Of a DNA stretch of 64,000 bases, positions 53,043 through 62,987 are shown one piece after another. Origin of the DNA: an uncultured Nocardioides sp. (lineage in GTDB: Bacteria > Actinomycetota > Actinomycetes > Propionibacteriales > Nocardioidaceae); NCBI RefSeq assembly GCF_947488025.1, contig NZ_CANKYS010000002.1, positions 558,001 through 622,000 on the forward strand, read 5' to 3'. Numbering within the stretch: position 1 is the stretch's first letter; each line of letters opens with the position of its first letter. The notes below the pieces were generated by a model. That model was not told the DNA's origin. It saw only the letters and a list, made by a program, of their open reading frames with translations, and searched no databases. The translations under genes and the position numbers were made by a program.

Positions 53043-53990
53043 ATGCGCATCGCCGTGCACGCCTTCGACGGCATCACGATGTTCCACCTCTCCGTGCCGC
53101 TGCTCGTCTTCGGCGAGGTCACCCGGCAGGGCCTCGCCGACGGCTGGAGGGTGCAGGTGTGGACCGAGGACGGCCACGGCGTCCGGACCGTGGAGGGCCT
53201 GCGGGTCGACGACGTCAACGGTCCCGACGTCCTCGAGGAGGCGGACCTGGTGGTGTTCCCGTCGTGGCACACCGACTTCCGCCCGACCTCCGACGAGCTG
53301 TCCCGGCTGGTGGCACGGGCACACCAGCGCGGGGCACGTGTGGTCGGCCTGTGCCTCGGCGCGTTCCCTGTCGTCGACAGCGGCGTGGTGGGCGAGCATA
53401 CGGTCGTCACCCACTGGGCCGCCGCCTCCTCGTTGGAGGACCGCCGGGCGTCGACCACCGTCGACGCGTCCTCGCTCTACCTCGACCACGGCGACGTGCT
53501 CACCTCGGCCGGAACGGCCTCGGCCATCGACGCGTGCCTGCACGTGGTGCGCGCCGAGCTGGGGTCTGCCGCGGCGACGACCGTCGCACGCCACCTCGTG
53601 GTCGCTCCCCACCGCGAGGGAGGGCAGGCGCAGTACGTCGAGCGTCCGATCCCCGGCCCGGAGAAGGGCGGCCAGCTCGGTCCGACGCTGGACTGGGCGT
53701 TGGCCAACCTCGACGCGGACCTCGGTGTCGAGGCACTTGCCGGGCGTGCCGGAATGAGCCGCCGCAACTTCAACCGACGCTTCCTCGAGGTCACCGGCGC
53801 CACGCCTGCGCGGTGGGTCCTTGCCCGCCGGCTCGACCGGGCGCGCGGACTCCTGGAGAACACCGACTGGTCGATCGAGCGCGTCGCTCGCGAGTGCGGT
53901 TTCGCCAGCACGGTCACCTTCAGGCAGAACTTCGCGTCCGCCTTCTCCACGACGCCCACGTCGTACCGCAAGCGGTTCGAGACCTCCTGA
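53043..53990 (+). CDS. GlxA family (DJ-1/PfpI + AraC) transcriptional regulator
   Basis: A 315-residue protein. The N-terminal DJ-1/PfpI-like domain has RVVGLCLGAFPVVDSGVV with the nucleophile-elbow Cys. The C-terminal AraC helix-turn-helix pair is DADLGVEALAGRAGMSRRNFNRRF and WSIERVARECGFASTVTFRQNF. It binds DNA and probably a small ligand. The divergent cysteine hydrolase gene is its likely target. Confidence 0.92.
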   Translation: MRIAVHAFDGITMFHLSVPLLVFGEVTRQGLADGWRVQVWTEDGHGVRTVEGLRVDDVNGPDVLEEADLVVFPSWHTDFRPTSDELSRLVARAHQRGARVVGLCLGAFPVVDSGVVGEHTVVTHWAAASSLEDRRASTTVDASSLYLDHGDVLTSAGTASAIDACLHVVRAELGSAAATTVARHLVVAPHREGGQAQYVERPIPGPEKGGQLGPTLDWALANLDADLGVEALAGRAGMSRRNFNRRFLEVTGATPARWVLARRLDRARGLLENTDWSIERVARECGFASTVTFRQNFASAFSTTPTSYRKRFETS

Positions 53991-54032
53991 TCGTCCATCG
54001 GACCGCAGCCATGATCGCCGGAGGCGACAGGC

Positions 54033-54908
54033 TCAGGCAGTCGTGAGGTGCTGGTCGAGCCAGCCAGCGACCTGGCGTACCAGCGGCTCGGAGGCGGTGA
54101 AGGTCGCGTGCCGCCAGAAGCCGTGGGTCTGGCCGAGGCAGCGGATGCCGACGACCTCGACGCCCGCCTCCGCGATCCGCCGGGCGAGCTCCTCCCCCTC
54201 GTCTCGGAGCGGGTCGGCCTCCGCCGTGGCGACGAAGGTCGGCGGCAGGGTGTGCAGGCGCGCGGAGAGCAGCGGGGCGAGGTCGGGGTCGTCGTAGTCG
54301 GCCTCGGTGCGGGCGTACTGCTCCCAGTACCAGGTCGCCTCCGCAGGGTCGAAGCCCGACGCGGCCCCCAGCTCCCAGGACGGGAAGGCGGTGCGCGGGT
54401 CGAGGAAGGGATATATCAGCGCGACCGCGGCGAAGAAGCCCGGGTTGCGCAGGGCGGCGACGACGGCGAGGTTGGCGCCCGCCGAGTCGCCGTGGGCGGC
54501 GTACGGCCCGGGCGGGCCCTCACGGCGCAGCCAGCCGACGACGGTGTCGAGGTCGTCGGGCGCAGCGGGGAACGGGTGCTCGGGCGGCTGGCGGTAGTCG
54601 ACGCTCAGCACCGCCCGGCGGCCGCGGTTGGCCATGCGCCGGGAGATGCCGTCGTGGACGTCGATGTCGTTGAGCACGAACCCACCACCGTGGGCGTGGA
54701 CGACCAGCCCCGGGAGCGGGTCGGCCGGCACGTAGAGCCGGCAGCGGACCCCGTCGGCATCGACGTCCTCGACGGAGGCGACGTCCTCCCGCGGCTGGCG
54801 GAGGTTGACGCGTCGTACGTCCTCGCGGTGGGCGGCGAGGTCGAAGCCGGGCGCGCCGAGGTCGACGCCGGCGTCGGCCTCGACGGCCGCGCGGACCTCG
54901 GGGTACAT
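54033..54908 (-). CDS. alpha/beta hydrolase, HSL (esterase/lipase) family
   Basis: A 291-residue esterase. VVHAHGGGFVLNDID is the HGGG oxyanion motif, AAHGDSAGANLAVVAAL the GDSAG nucleophile elbow, ATAEADPLRDEGEEL the acid and GQTHGFWRH the His. No signal peptide. ATG 54908 overlaps the F420-reductase-like gene stop by one base (TGATG). The substrate is probably a short-chain ester. Confidence 0.92.
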   Translation of the reverse strand: MYPEVRAAVEADAGVDLGAPGFDLAAHREDVRRVNLRQPREDVASVEDVDADGVRCRLYVPADPLPGLVVHAHGGGFVLNDIDVHDGISRRMANRGRRAVLSVDYRQPPEHPFPAAPDDLDTVVGWLRREGPPGPYAAHGDSAGANLAVVAALRNPGFFAAVALIYPFLDPRTAFPSWELGAASGFDPAEATWYWEQYARTEADYDDPDLAPLLSARLHTLPPTFVATAEADPLRDEGEELARRIAEAGVEVVGIRCLGQTHGFWRHATFTASEPLVRQVAGWLDQHLTTA

Positions 54909-55549
54909 CACGACGGACGCACGATCTTGAGGTTGAAGTCCGCGGTCCCGAGGGCGCCCATCAGCCGCAGCCACAGCGGCAGCCACATCTCCGTCCCCCG
55001 CGCGGTCTCGATCCCGCCGAGGTCGATCACGTCGCGGTGGCCGAGCTCGTTGAGCAGGCCGGTGACGAGCCGCTTCGCGTCGTCGTCGTCCCCGCTGACG
55101 AACACGCTGGTCGGCTCGGGCAGGCGGTCGGGGTGGACCATCAGCTCGGCCGTCAGCGTGTTGAGCGACTTGACCACGCGGGTGTCGGGGAACGCCCGCT
55201 GCAGCTGCTCGGCCAGGGAGTCGGTGTCCTTCACCACGAGGGTCGGTGGGAAACCGGCGGAGAAGTCGAGCGGGTTGGAGACGTCGAGGAGGACGGCTCC
55301 GGCCAGGTCGCCGGCATGCGTGAGCAGGTCGAGCGCAGCGGCGCCGTTGCCGGCGTGCACGACGAGGTCAGCCCCGGCGGTGGCCTCGGCGAACGTCATG
55401 AGCGGGACGCCCGGCAGGTCGGTCCACCCGTCGCGGGCGCGGGTGGCCGAGGGGTCGCGGGTGCCGAGGCGTACGCCGTGCCCGAGCTCCGCCAGTCGCG
55501 GGGCGATCGTGCGACCCACCATCCCGGTGCCGAGGACTGCGACCTGCAT
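54908..55549 (-). CDS. NADPH-dependent F420 reductase-like oxidoreductase
   Basis: A 213-residue Rossmann protein with VAVLGTGMVGRTIAPRLAELGHGVRLGTRDP (dinucleotide site with GxGxxG), GAVLLDVSNPLDFSAG, RVVKSLNTLTAELMVHP and SGDDDDAKRLVTGLLNELG. These match the coenzyme F420-dependent NADP oxidoreductase family. Many short members do not use F420, so the cofactor is uncertain. AGGAGG lies before ATG 55549. Coupled to the esterase gene downstream. Confidence 0.82.
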   Translation of the reverse strand: MQVAVLGTGMVGRTIAPRLAELGHGVRLGTRDPSATRARDGWTDLPGVPLMTFAEATAGADLVVHAGNGAAALDLLTHAGDLAGAVLLDVSNPLDFSAGFPPTLVVKDTDSLAEQLQRAFPDTRVVKSLNTLTAELMVHPDRLPEPTSVFVSGDDDDAKRLVTGLLNELGHRDVIDLGGIETARGTEMWLPLWLRLMGALGTADFNLKIVRPS

Positions 55550-55599
55550 GACGACCTCCTGGGGGTGCGGGACGAGACGGGTCGGGTCAGGTGGGTGGG

Positions 55600-56181
55600 T
55601 CAGCGCGCCATCAGCGCGTCGAGGGCGACGGCCACGGCGGCTGCCACCCGGAAGTCCACACGCTGGTCGGGCACGGTGACGCGGTAGCGGTCGCCGAGGG
55701 ACATCTTGCGCTCGACGGAGAAGAGCGGGCTGCCCGTCGGGTCGACGAAGTCGAAGTGGATCGGGATGAAGTCGAGCTCGGTGAAACGGCGCAGCAGCCC
55801 GGCCACCTGGTTGCGCTCGCGCCCGGTGCCGGTGAAGCCCGGGCCCTCGACGTGGAAGGTGGAGCGCATCAGCGAGGCGCCGAAGTCCTTCTTGAAGTAG
55901 CCGATCTGCGCGCCGGACTCGTCGGTGATGTCGTAGCCGGCGTTGAGGTCGAGCTTCTTGCGGGCCTTGAAGCCGAAGACCGCACGCTGCTTGCCGGCGT
56001 CGGCGAAGAAGGTGACCTGCTCCTTGAACGCCATCCGCTTCTGCTCGGCGAGCGCCATCAGCCGGGTCGGGGTGCCGGACTCGTCGGACTCCGAGACCTC
56101 GTAGCGGTTGACCATCAAGGTGAGCTTCTGCTTCACCACGAAGTGCGGCAGGTACATCTCGGCAGCCGTCTCGGCACTCAT
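55600..56181 (-). CDS. LURP-one-related (Tubby-like) protein
   Basis: A 193-residue all-beta protein. [42 protein letters not shown] and [20 protein letters not shown] match the LURP-one/Tubby C-terminal-like barrel. The last helix ([15 protein letters not shown]) is hydrophobic, resembling the buried Tubby helix. Function unknown. Its ATG overlaps the metG stop (ATGA). Confidence 0.75.
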   Translation of the reverse strand: MSAETAAEMYLPHFVVKQKLTLMVNRYEVSESDESGTPTRLMALAEQKRMAFKEQVTFFADAGKQRAVFGFKARKKLDLNAGYDITDESGAQIGYFKKDFGASLMRSTFHVEGPGFTGTGRERNQVAGLLRRFTELDFIPIHFDFVDPTGSPLFSVERKMSLGDRYRVTVPDQRVDFRVAAAVAVALDALMAR

Positions 56182-57971
56182 CGCGAGAGCTCCTCCTCGA
56201 CGACCGACGGGTCGAGCTTGGTGAAGACGGGCGTCGGCTTGTCGACCTTGGCCCCGACGACGACCGGTCGCGACTCCCAGGACGGCGTCGAGGTGTAGTC
56301 GCCGGTGATGACCGCGTACGAGGTGTGGCCGGCGCCGTTGCCGGGCTCGAGCTCCTCGACCTGCTCGATCCGCGGCATCGGCATGAGCTCGCCTTCGCCG
56401 CCGAGCACCGCGTGCACCTTGTTGGCCGAGTGCGGCAGGAACGGTGAGAGGAGCGTGTTGCAGTCGCTCACGCACTGGGCCGCGACGTGCAGGACGGTGC
56501 CGAGACGCTCACGCTGCGAGTCGTCCTTCATCTTGTAGGGCTCGGTGACGGTGAGGTACTTGTTGACCTCGCCCACCACCCGCATCGCCTCGGCGATCGC
56601 GGCCCGCAGGCGGTGCTTCTCCACCAGGCCGCCGACGGTCGCGAAGCCGTCACGCACGGTCGCGAGCACCTGCTCGTCGACGTCCTCCAGGGGTCCGGCC
56701 GCCGGGATCTCGCCGAAGTTCTTGGCGATCATCGTCGCGGTGCGGTTGACCAGGTTGCCCCAGCCCGCGACGAGCTCGGAGTTGTTGCGGGTGACGAAGT
56801 CGGCCCAGGTGAAGGCGGCGTCGGACGTCTCGGGCCCGGCGGCACAGATGTAGTAGCGCAGCGGGTCGGGGCCGTAGCGGGCGAGGAAGTCACCGACGTA
56901 GATGACGTTGCCGCGGCTGGTGGAGAACTGGGTGTCGCCGAAGGTGAGGAACTCGCTGGAGACCACCTCGGTCGGCAGGTTGAGCGTGCCGTAGGCACCG
57001 GGCTCGCCGCCCCGGTCGCCCTCGCCGTTGTAGGCGAGCAGCTCGGCCGGCCAGATCTGGGAGTGGAAGACGATGTTGTCCTTGCCCATGAAGTAGTAGG
57101 TCAGGGCATCCGGGTCGTTCCACCACTCGCGCCACTTCTCGGGCTGACCCAGACGGCGGGACCACTCGATCGAGGCGGAGAGGTAGCCGATGACCGCGTC
57201 GAACCAGACGTAGAGCCGCTTGGTCGGCTGGTCCTCCCAGCCCGGGACCGGGATGCCCCAGTCGATGTCGCGGGTCATCGCCCGCGGCCGGATCTCCTTG
57301 AGGATGTTCTGGCTGAACTTGATGACGTTGGGGCGCCACAGGCCGGTCGCCTCGCGCTGGTCGAGCCACTCCCCCAGGGCGCCCGCGAGCGCCGGCAGGT
57401 CGAGGAACCAGTGCTGCGTGTCCTTGAACTCCGGCGTCTCCCCGTTGATCTTCGAACGCGGGTCGATCAGGTCGGTCGGGTCGAGCTGGTTGCCGCAGTT
57501 GTCGCACTGGTCACCGCGCGCTGCGGCGTACTTGCAGATGGGGCACGTCCCCTCGATGTAGCGGTCGGGGAGGGTGCGGCCCGTGGAGGGACTGATCGCC
57601 GTCTTCGTCGTCTGCTCGACCATGTAGCCGTTGCGGCGGCAGGTCTCGAACATCTCCTGCACCACCGCGTAGTGGTTGCCGGTGGTGGTGCGGGTGAAGA
57701 GGTCGTAGGAGAGGCCGAGGCCGCACAGGTCGTCGACGATCACCTGGTTGTACTTGTCGACCAGCTCGCGGGCGGGCACGCCCTCGTTGTCGGCCAGCAC
57801 CAGGATCGGCGTGCCGTGCTCGTCGGTGCCGCTGACCATCAGGACGTCGTGCCCCGCCATCCGCATGAACCGGCTGAACACGTCGGAGGGCACGCCGAAA
57901 CCGGCGACGTGGCCGATGTGGCGCGGGCCGTTGGTGTACGGCCAGGCGACGGCAGACAGGACACGAGTCAT
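56178..57971 (-). CDS. metG: methionine--tRNA ligase
   Basis: A 597-residue class I synthetase. HIGH motif: [11 protein letters not shown]. Zinc-binding knuckles: CPICKY ... CDNCGNQ. KMSKS equivalent: [11 protein letters not shown]. Anticodon-binding helical bundle: [10 protein letters not shown] onward. A C-terminal tRNA-binding (EMAP-like) domain is absent, as in many actinobacteria. A TAGGCT box 7 nt before ATG 57971 suggests a leaderless message. Coupled to the LURP-one-like gene. Confidence 0.96.
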   Translation of the reverse strand: MTRVLSAVAWPYTNGPRHIGHVAGFGVPSDVFSRFMRMAGHDVLMVSGTDEHGTPILVLADNEGVPARELVDKYNQVIVDDLCGLGLSYDLFTRTTTGNHYAVVQEMFETCRRNGYMVEQTTKTAISPSTGRTLPDRYIEGTCPICKYAAARGDQCDNCGNQLDPTDLIDPRSKINGETPEFKDTQHWFLDLPALAGALGEWLDQREATGLWRPNVIKFSQNILKEIRPRAMTRDIDWGIPVPGWEDQPTKRLYVWFDAVIGYLSASIEWSRRLGQPEKWREWWNDPDALTYYFMGKDNIVFHSQIWPAELLAYNGEGDRGGEPGAYGTLNLPTEVVSSEFLTFGDTQFSTSRGNVIYVGDFLARYGPDPLRYYICAAGPETSDAAFTWADFVTRNNSELVAGWGNLVNRTATMIAKNFGEIPAAGPLEDVDEQVLATVRDGFATVGGLVEKHRLRAAIAEAMRVVGEVNKYLTVTEPYKMKDDSQRERLGTVLHVAAQCVSDCNTLLSPFLPHSANKVHAVLGGEGELMPMPRIEQVEELEPGNGAGHTSYAVITGDYTSTPSWESRPVVVGAKVDKPTPVFTKLDPSVVEEELSR

Positions 57972-57978
57972 GGGCGCA

Positions 57979-57984
57979 AGCCTA
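57979..57984 (-). promoter_or_regulatory. metG: -10 box of metG (leaderless)
   Basis: Minus strand TAGGCT ends 7 nt before the ATG at 57971. No ribosome-binding site is present. Confidence 0.5.
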
Positions 57985-58038
57985 GTGACCGGTCGCGACC
58001 CGGTTTCGAGCCGGTACGACCCGGGTCGGCCGACGGCC

Positions 58039-58067
58039 TAGGGTGGCGCCGACCCGACGGTGGGAGG
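58039..58067 (+). promoter_or_regulatory. putative -10 box and ribosome-binding site of the antiporter gene
   Basis: TAGGGT (58039-58044) is the -10 candidate. GGGAGG (58062-58067) lies 4 nt before the GTG at 58072 and decides that start over the GTG at 58060. Confidence 0.45.
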
Positions 58068-58071
58068 TGAC

Positions 58072-59649
58072 GTGTCGATCGACCTGGTGCTCATGCTGTC
58101 CCTGGCCGTCGGCGGCGGCCTGCTGGCCCACGCGGTGCGGCTGCCGCCGATGGTCGGCTTCCTGGCGGCGGGCTTCGCCCTGGCCGCCATGGGTGTCGAC
58201 GGCACGCCCGCTCTGGATGCGGTGGCGGACGTCGGCGTGATGCTGCTGCTGTTCGCCATCGGCCTCAAGCTGGACGTCCGGGTGCTCGGCCGACGCGAGG
58301 TGCTGGGTGTCAGCCTGGTGCACGCCCTCCTGAGCACCGTGCTGGCGCTGACCGTGCTGGCGGCCGCAGGCGCCGTCGGCGTCGGCCTGCTCGCGGGGGC
58401 GGAGCGCACCGACCTGGTCCTCGTGGCCGTGGCCCTGTCGTTCTCCAGCACGGTGGTCGCAGTGAAGCTGCTGGAGGAGCAGAACGCCACACGCTCGCTC
58501 CACGGGCGCACCACGATCGGGATCCTGGTGGTGCAGGACCTCGTCGCGGTCGTCCTCATGGCAGCCGTCGGCGGCGAGGCACCGCACTGGTGGGCGCCCG
58601 CCCTGCTCCTCCTCGTGCCTGCCTCGTGGCCGGCGCGGCGGCTGCTGACCCGGCTCGAGCACGGCGAGCTGCTTGCCCTCGTCGGGGTGACGCTCGCGGT
58701 GGTCCCCGGCTACGCCCTCTTCGATGCGGCCGGCCTCGAGGGCGACGTGGGCGCCCTGGCGATCGGGTTACTGCTGGCCTCGTCCCCGCGCGCCGAGGAG
58801 CTGGCCAAGTCCATCTTCTCGGTCAAGGAGCTTCTCCTCGTCGCGTTCTTCCTGTCCGTCGGCCTGCACGGCGCCCCCGACCCCTCCAGCATCGTGCTCG
58901 CCCTGGCGCTGGTGGCGCTGGTCCCCCTCAAGACGGTCCTGTACGCGGTGCTGCTGCGCGCCTCCGGCTTCCGGATGCGCACCGCGACCCGCTCGGCCCT
59001 CTCCCTCGCCAGCCTCTCCGAGTTCGCGCTCATCGTCGTCGTGGCGGGCGTCGGCGCGGCCAACCTCGAGCCCGACTGGCTGGTCGTGATCTCGACCGCG
59101 GTCGCCATCAGCTTCGTCGTCACGACCGTGGCGAGCGCCGCCGTCGACCGCGTGTCGTCCGAGGTGTCCGGACGGGTGCCGGATCCCGTCCGGCTCCATC
59201 CCGAGGAACGACCCGTCGACCTCCGGCACGCCGACGCGCTCGTGCTCGGCATGGGGCGCCTCGGCCGAGCAGCGAGCCGGCGGCTCGTCGACGCGTACGG
59301 CCTGCGCGTCACCGGTGTCGACTCCGACGCAACGCGGGTGGACGACCTGCGCGCCGAAGGTCTTCACGTCGTCGAGGGGGACGCCACCGACCCCCTGTTC
59401 TGGGCACGCGTCAGGGACGAGGGCACCGTACGGCTCGTCGTCCTGGCGATGCCCTTCCACGGCAGCAACCTCGCGTCACTGGAGCAGCTGCAGCGCAGCG
59501 GCTTCGCCGGATCGGTCACGGCGGTGACGCGCTACGACGAGGAGATCGACGAGCTGGTGGAGCGCGCGGCCGTCGTCGGGCTGTACGACGCGGCGGGAGC
59601 GGAGCTGGCCGACCGTGCGGTGCGCACGGCCGACCCCGGGCTCAGCTGA
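58072..59649 (+). CDS. cation:proton antiporter, KefC-like (CPA2) with RCK/TrkA-N domain
   Basis: A 525-residue protein. Residues 1-365 hold 11-12 transmembrane helices of the Na+/H+ exchanger fold (MLLLFAIGLKLDVRVLG, LVLVAVALSFSSTVVAVKLLEE, GILVVQDLVAVVLM). The C-terminal NAD-binding TrkA-N domain starts at ALVLGMGRLGRAASRRL with GVDSDATRVDD and VEGDATDPLFW. It probably exchanges K+ or Na+ for protons under NAD(H) control. Divergent from metG; it overlaps the DsbA-like gene by 8 nt. Confidence 0.9.
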   Translation: MSIDLVLMLSLAVGGGLLAHAVRLPPMVGFLAAGFALAAMGVDGTPALDAVADVGVMLLLFAIGLKLDVRVLGRREVLGVSLVHALLSTVLALTVLAAAGAVGVGLLAGAERTDLVLVAVALSFSSTVVAVKLLEEQNATRSLHGRTTIGILVVQDLVAVVLMAAVGGEAPHWWAPALLLLVPASWPARRLLTRLEHGELLALVGVTLAVVPGYALFDAAGLEGDVGALAIGLLLASSPRAEELAKSIFSVKELLLVAFFLSVGLHGAPDPSSIVLALALVALVPLKTVLYAVLLRASGFRMRTATRSALSLASLSEFALIVVVAGVGAANLEPDWLVVISTAVAISFVVTTVASAAVDRVSSEVSGRVPDPVRLHPEERPVDLRHADALVLGMGRLGRAASRRLVDAYGLRVTGVDSDATRVDDLRAEGLHVVEGDATDPLFWARVRDEGTVRLVVLAMPFHGSNLASLEQLQRSGFAGSVTAVTRYDEEIDELVERAAVVGLYDAAGAELADRAVRTADPGLS

Positions 59650-60241
59650 AGTCGAGGTCTCCCGTGCGTGAGCGCTTCAGCTCGTAGAAGTAGGGGAACT
59701 TCGCGACGGCGACCGCACCGTCCCAGAGCTCACCGGCCTCCTCGCCGCGCGGGATCTTCGACAGCACCGGCCCGAAGAACGCCGAGCCGTTGATGTGGAT
59801 GGTCGGCGTGCCGACGTCGTCTCCGACGGGGTCCATGCCTTCGTGGTGGCTCTTCGCCACGGCGTCGTCGAGGGACGCGTCGTCCCACGCCTCGATCAGG
59901 TCGGCGGGCAGGCCCACGTCGGCCAGCGAAGCGGCGATCGTCTCCTCCGACAGCTCCTCGCCGTTGTTGTGGCGGCGTGTGCCGATAGCGGTGTACCAGT
60001 CGCCGAGGGTCGCGTTGTCGTAGAGCTCGGCGATCTTGATCGCGACGCGCACCGGCTTCTCGGTGCCCTGGAGCATCTCGCGGTAGTCGGCGGGGATGTC
60101 CTTGTCCTTGTTGAGGTAGGCCAGAGACATCACGTGCCACTGCACGTCGATGTCGCGGACCTGCTCGACCTCGCGGATCCAGCGCGAGGTGATCCAGGCG
60201 AACGGGCAGAGCGGGTCGAACCAGAGGTCAGCAGTAGCCAT
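59642..60241 (-). CDS. DsbA family thioredoxin-fold protein, Rv2466c-like
   Basis: A 199-residue thioredoxin-like protein with helical insert. The active-site region is FDPLCPFAWITSRW, so only one Cys remains (CPFA instead of CPxC). Cis-Pro loop: VGTPTIHING. It resembles mycobacterial mycothiol-dependent Rv2466c. With a single Cys it would work by monothiol chemistry with mycothiol. ATG 60241 is chosen over the one at 60250. Divergent from pepN by 60 bp. Confidence 0.85.
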   Translation of the reverse strand: MATADLWFDPLCPFAWITSRWIREVEQVRDIDVQWHVMSLAYLNKDKDIPADYREMLQGTEKPVRVAIKIAELYDNATLGDWYTAIGTRRHNNGEELSEETIAASLADVGLPADLIEAWDDASLDDAVAKSHHEGMDPVGDDVGTPTIHINGSAFFGPVLSKIPRGEEAGELWDGAVAVAKFPYFYELKRSRTGDLDFS

Positions 60242-60301
60242 GCCAGGCACAAGTGCCGCTCCAACTCTGGTATTCCACGACCTCGGTGGCAGGATGCCCG
60301 C

Positions 60302-62872
60302 ATGCCTGGAACCAACCTCACCCGGGACGAGGCCGCCACCCGCGCCGCCCTCCTGGACGTCACGGCGTACACCGTCGACCTGGACCTGACGTCAGCCACC
60401 CAGCCGCAGGAGACCACCTTCGTCTCCACCACCACGCTCGAGTTCACCTGCCGCGAGCCTGGCGCGAGCACCTTCGCCGACCTGGTCGCCCCCAGCGTCC
60501 GCGAGATCACGCTCAACGGCCGCACCCTCGACCCCGCCACGGCGTACGCCGACAGCCGCATCGCGCTCGACGGCCTCGAGGCGACGAACACGCTCGTCGT
60601 GACCGCCGACTGCGCCTACTCCAACACCGGCGAGGGCCTGCACCGCTTCGTCGACCCGGCCGACGACAAGGTCTACCTCTACAGCCAGTTCGAGGTGCCC
60701 GACGCCCGCCGCGTCTTCACCACCTTCGAGCAGCCCGACCTCAAGGCCGTCTTCACCTTCAACGTCACCGCTCCCTCGCACTGGGTCGTGGTCTCCAACG
60801 CCGCGACGCCGGAGCCTGTCGAGGCCGAGCAGAGTGGCGCGTCGACCTGGCACTTCCCGACCACCAAGCGGATGTCGACCTACATCACCGCGATCGTCGC
60901 CGGTGAGTACCACGGCGAGTTCGACACCTACGAGGGCAAGTTCGGCACGATCCCCCTCGGCCACTACTGCCGCCAGTCGCTCAAGGAGCACATGGACACG
61001 GCCGAGCTGGTCAAGCTCACCAAGCAGAGCTTCGAGTGGTTCGAGGAGCAGTTCGACTACCCCTACCCGTTCGGCAAGTACGACCAGCTCTACGTCCCCG
61101 AGTACAACGCCGGCGCGATGGAGAACGCCGGCTGCGTGACGCTGCGCGACGAGTACCTCCCCCGCAGCCGCCAGCCGCGCTCGTTCTTCGAGTTCCGCGC
61201 CTCGGTGATCACCCACGAGATGGCCCACATGTGGTTCGGCGACCTGGTCACCATGAAGTGGTGGGACGACCTCTGGCTCAACGAGTCGTTCGCGGAGTGG
61301 GCCTGCTACTGGTGCGAGGCCAACGCCACCGAGTTCGACGACGCGTGGACCGGCTTCGCCAACGCTCGCAAGCAGACCGGCTACCGCGCCGACCAGCTGC
61401 CCTCGACCCACCCGATCGCGGCAGACAACGTCGACCTGCACGCGGTCGAGGTCAACTTCGACATGATCACCTACGCCAAGGGCGCCTCGGTGCTCAAGCA
61501 GCTCGTGGCGTGGGTCGGCATCGAGCCCTTCCTCGAGGGCCTGCGCGCCTACTTCAAGGAGTGGGAGTACGGCAACCCGGAGTTCAAGGACCTCCTCATG
61601 ACCCTGGAGAAGTCCTCGGGCCGTGAGCTGCAGGGCTGGGCGCAGGAGTGGCTCCAGACGGCAGGCGTCAACACCCTCGCCCCGGCGTTCGAGCTCGACA
61701 GCGAGGGCGCGTACTCGTCGTTCTCCGTCGAGCAGTCGGCCCACGAGGACTGGCCGACCCTGCGTCGTCACCGCCTCGGCATCGGCCTCTACGACACGGT
61801 GTCCGACGGGAGCGGGAGCAGCCGGCTCGTGCGCCGCGACTACCTCGAGATCGACGTCGAGGGCCCGAGCACCGACGTGCCCGAGCTCGTCGGCGTGAAG
61901 CAGCCCGCGCTGCTGCTCCTCAACGACGAGGACCACGCCTACGCGAAGATCCGCCTCGACGAGCGGTCGCTGTCGACCGCGATCGAGTCGCTCTCCACCT
62001 TCGAGGACTCGCTGCCGCGGGCGCTCGTGTGGGGTGCCGCCTGGGACATGACCCGTGACGCCGAGATGCGCACCCGCGACTGGGCCGACCTGGTGCTCGC
62101 CAACATCGGCCAGGAGACCGACGCCTGGGCCGTGACCCGGATCCCGGCGTCCACCGCGCTCGCGATCAACTTCTACTCCGACCCCGCGCACCGCTCCGAG
62201 CTCAAGGCGACCTGGGAGAAGGGCCTGCGCGAGCTGCTGCTCGCCGCTGAGCCCGGCAGCGACCACCAGCTCACCTTCGCCCGGTCCTACGCTGGTGCCG
62301 CCCACAGCGACGCCGCGCTCGACGACCTCATCGGCCTGCTCGACGGGTCGTTCACGGTCGAGGGCCTCGCCATCGACCAGGACATGCGCTGGGTGCTGAT
62401 CACGGCACTGGCCAAGCAGGGTCGTTTCGGCGACGCCGAGATCGACGCCGAGCTCGAGGTCGACAAGACCATCTCGGGCAAGGAGCAGGCGGCCGCCGCT
62501 CGCGCCGCCCAGCCGGCCGCGGAGGCCAAGGCCGCTGCGTGGGACGCGCTCCTCGACCCCTCGACGCCCAACGAGACGTCGCGCGAGATCGCGTTCTCGA
62601 TCTTCCGCTTCGGCCAGGAGGACGTGCTGGAGCCCTACCTGGAGAAGTTCCTCGAGGCGTCGCAGACCCTCGTCGACACGCTGGGCTTCCACAAGGCCTC
62701 GACCATCCTGGAGTACGGCTTCCCCCGGCCGCTCGGCTCCGAGGCCACCCTCCGCCGCCTCGACGAGTGGCTCACCGACAGCACCGCGCCGATGCAGGCG
62801 CAGCGCTACGTCGGCGAGGCGCGCGCGGAGATCGCCCGCGCCCTGGCGGCGCAGCAGCACGACGCCCGCTGA
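60302..62872 (+). CDS. pepN: aminopeptidase N (M1 family)
   Basis: An 856-residue zinc metallopeptidase. The exopeptidase motif GAMEN lies in YNAGAMENAGCVTLR. The zinc motif HExxH-x18-E is in VITHEMAHMWFGDLVTMKWWDDLWLNESFAEW. Domains run in the M1 order: N-terminal beta, catalytic, beta-linker, then C-terminal alpha superhelix. Cytoplasmic. ATG 60302 has AGGA upstream. The large open frame further upstream is a shadow of the DsbA-like gene. A hairpin cluster follows the stop. Confidence 0.96.
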   Translation: MPGTNLTRDEAATRAALLDVTAYTVDLDLTSATQPQETTFVSTTTLEFTCREPGASTFADLVAPSVREITLNGRTLDPATAYADSRIALDGLEATNTLVVTADCAYSNTGEGLHRFVDPADDKVYLYSQFEVPDARRVFTTFEQPDLKAVFTFNVTAPSHWVVVSNAATPEPVEAEQSGASTWHFPTTKRMSTYITAIVAGEYHGEFDTYEGKFGTIPLGHYCRQSLKEHMDTAELVKLTKQSFEWFEEQFDYPYPFGKYDQLYVPEYNAGAMENAGCVTLRDEYLPRSRQPRSFFEFRASVITHEMAHMWFGDLVTMKWWDDLWLNESFAEWACYWCEANATEFDDAWTGFANARKQTGYRADQLPSTHPIAADNVDLHAVEVNFDMITYAKGASVLKQLVAWVGIEPFLEGLRAYFKEWEYGNPEFKDLLMTLEKSSGRELQGWAQEWLQTAGVNTLAPAFELDSEGAYSSFSVEQSAHEDWPTLRRHRLGIGLYDTVSDGSGSSRLVRRDYLEIDVEGPSTDVPELVGVKQPALLLLNDEDHAYAKIRLDERSLSTAIESLSTFEDSLPRALVWGAAWDMTRDAEMRTRDWADLVLANIGQETDAWAVTRIPASTALAINFYSDPAHRSELKATWEKGLRELLLAAEPGSDHQLTFARSYAGAAHSDAALDDLIGLLDGSFTVEGLAIDQDMRWVLITALAKQGRFGDAEIDAELEVDKTISGKEQAAAARAAQPAAEAKAAAWDALLDPSTPNETSREIAFSIFRFGQEDVLEPYLEKFLEASQTLVDTLGFHKASTILEYGFPRPLGSEATLRRLDEWLTDSTAPMQAQRYVGEARAEIARALAAQQHDAR

Positions 62873-62978
62873 TCGGGCGCTTCCTGCCCGTCCGACGCAC
62901 TGACCGGGCGCTTCCTGCCGCAACACGGACAGGAAGCGCCCGGTCGGCGTTCGTGACGGGCAGGAACTGCCCGGTCAC
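62871..62978. repeat. cluster of three related hairpins between pepN and DUF5130
   Basis: Hairpin 1 at 62874-62890 has 5-bp arms CGGGC/GCCCG. Hairpin 2 at 62902-62945 has a perfect 16-bp stem (GACCGGGCGCTTCCTG with its complement) and a 12-nt loop. Hairpin 3 at 62953-62978 has arms of 11-12 bp with one bulge and loop GAA. All share the core GGGCRSTTCCTGCC in either orientation, so arms of different hairpins can also pair. No T-tract; probably acts as a bidirectional terminator or REP-like element. Confidence 0.7.
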
Positions 62979-62987
62979 GTGTGGTCG

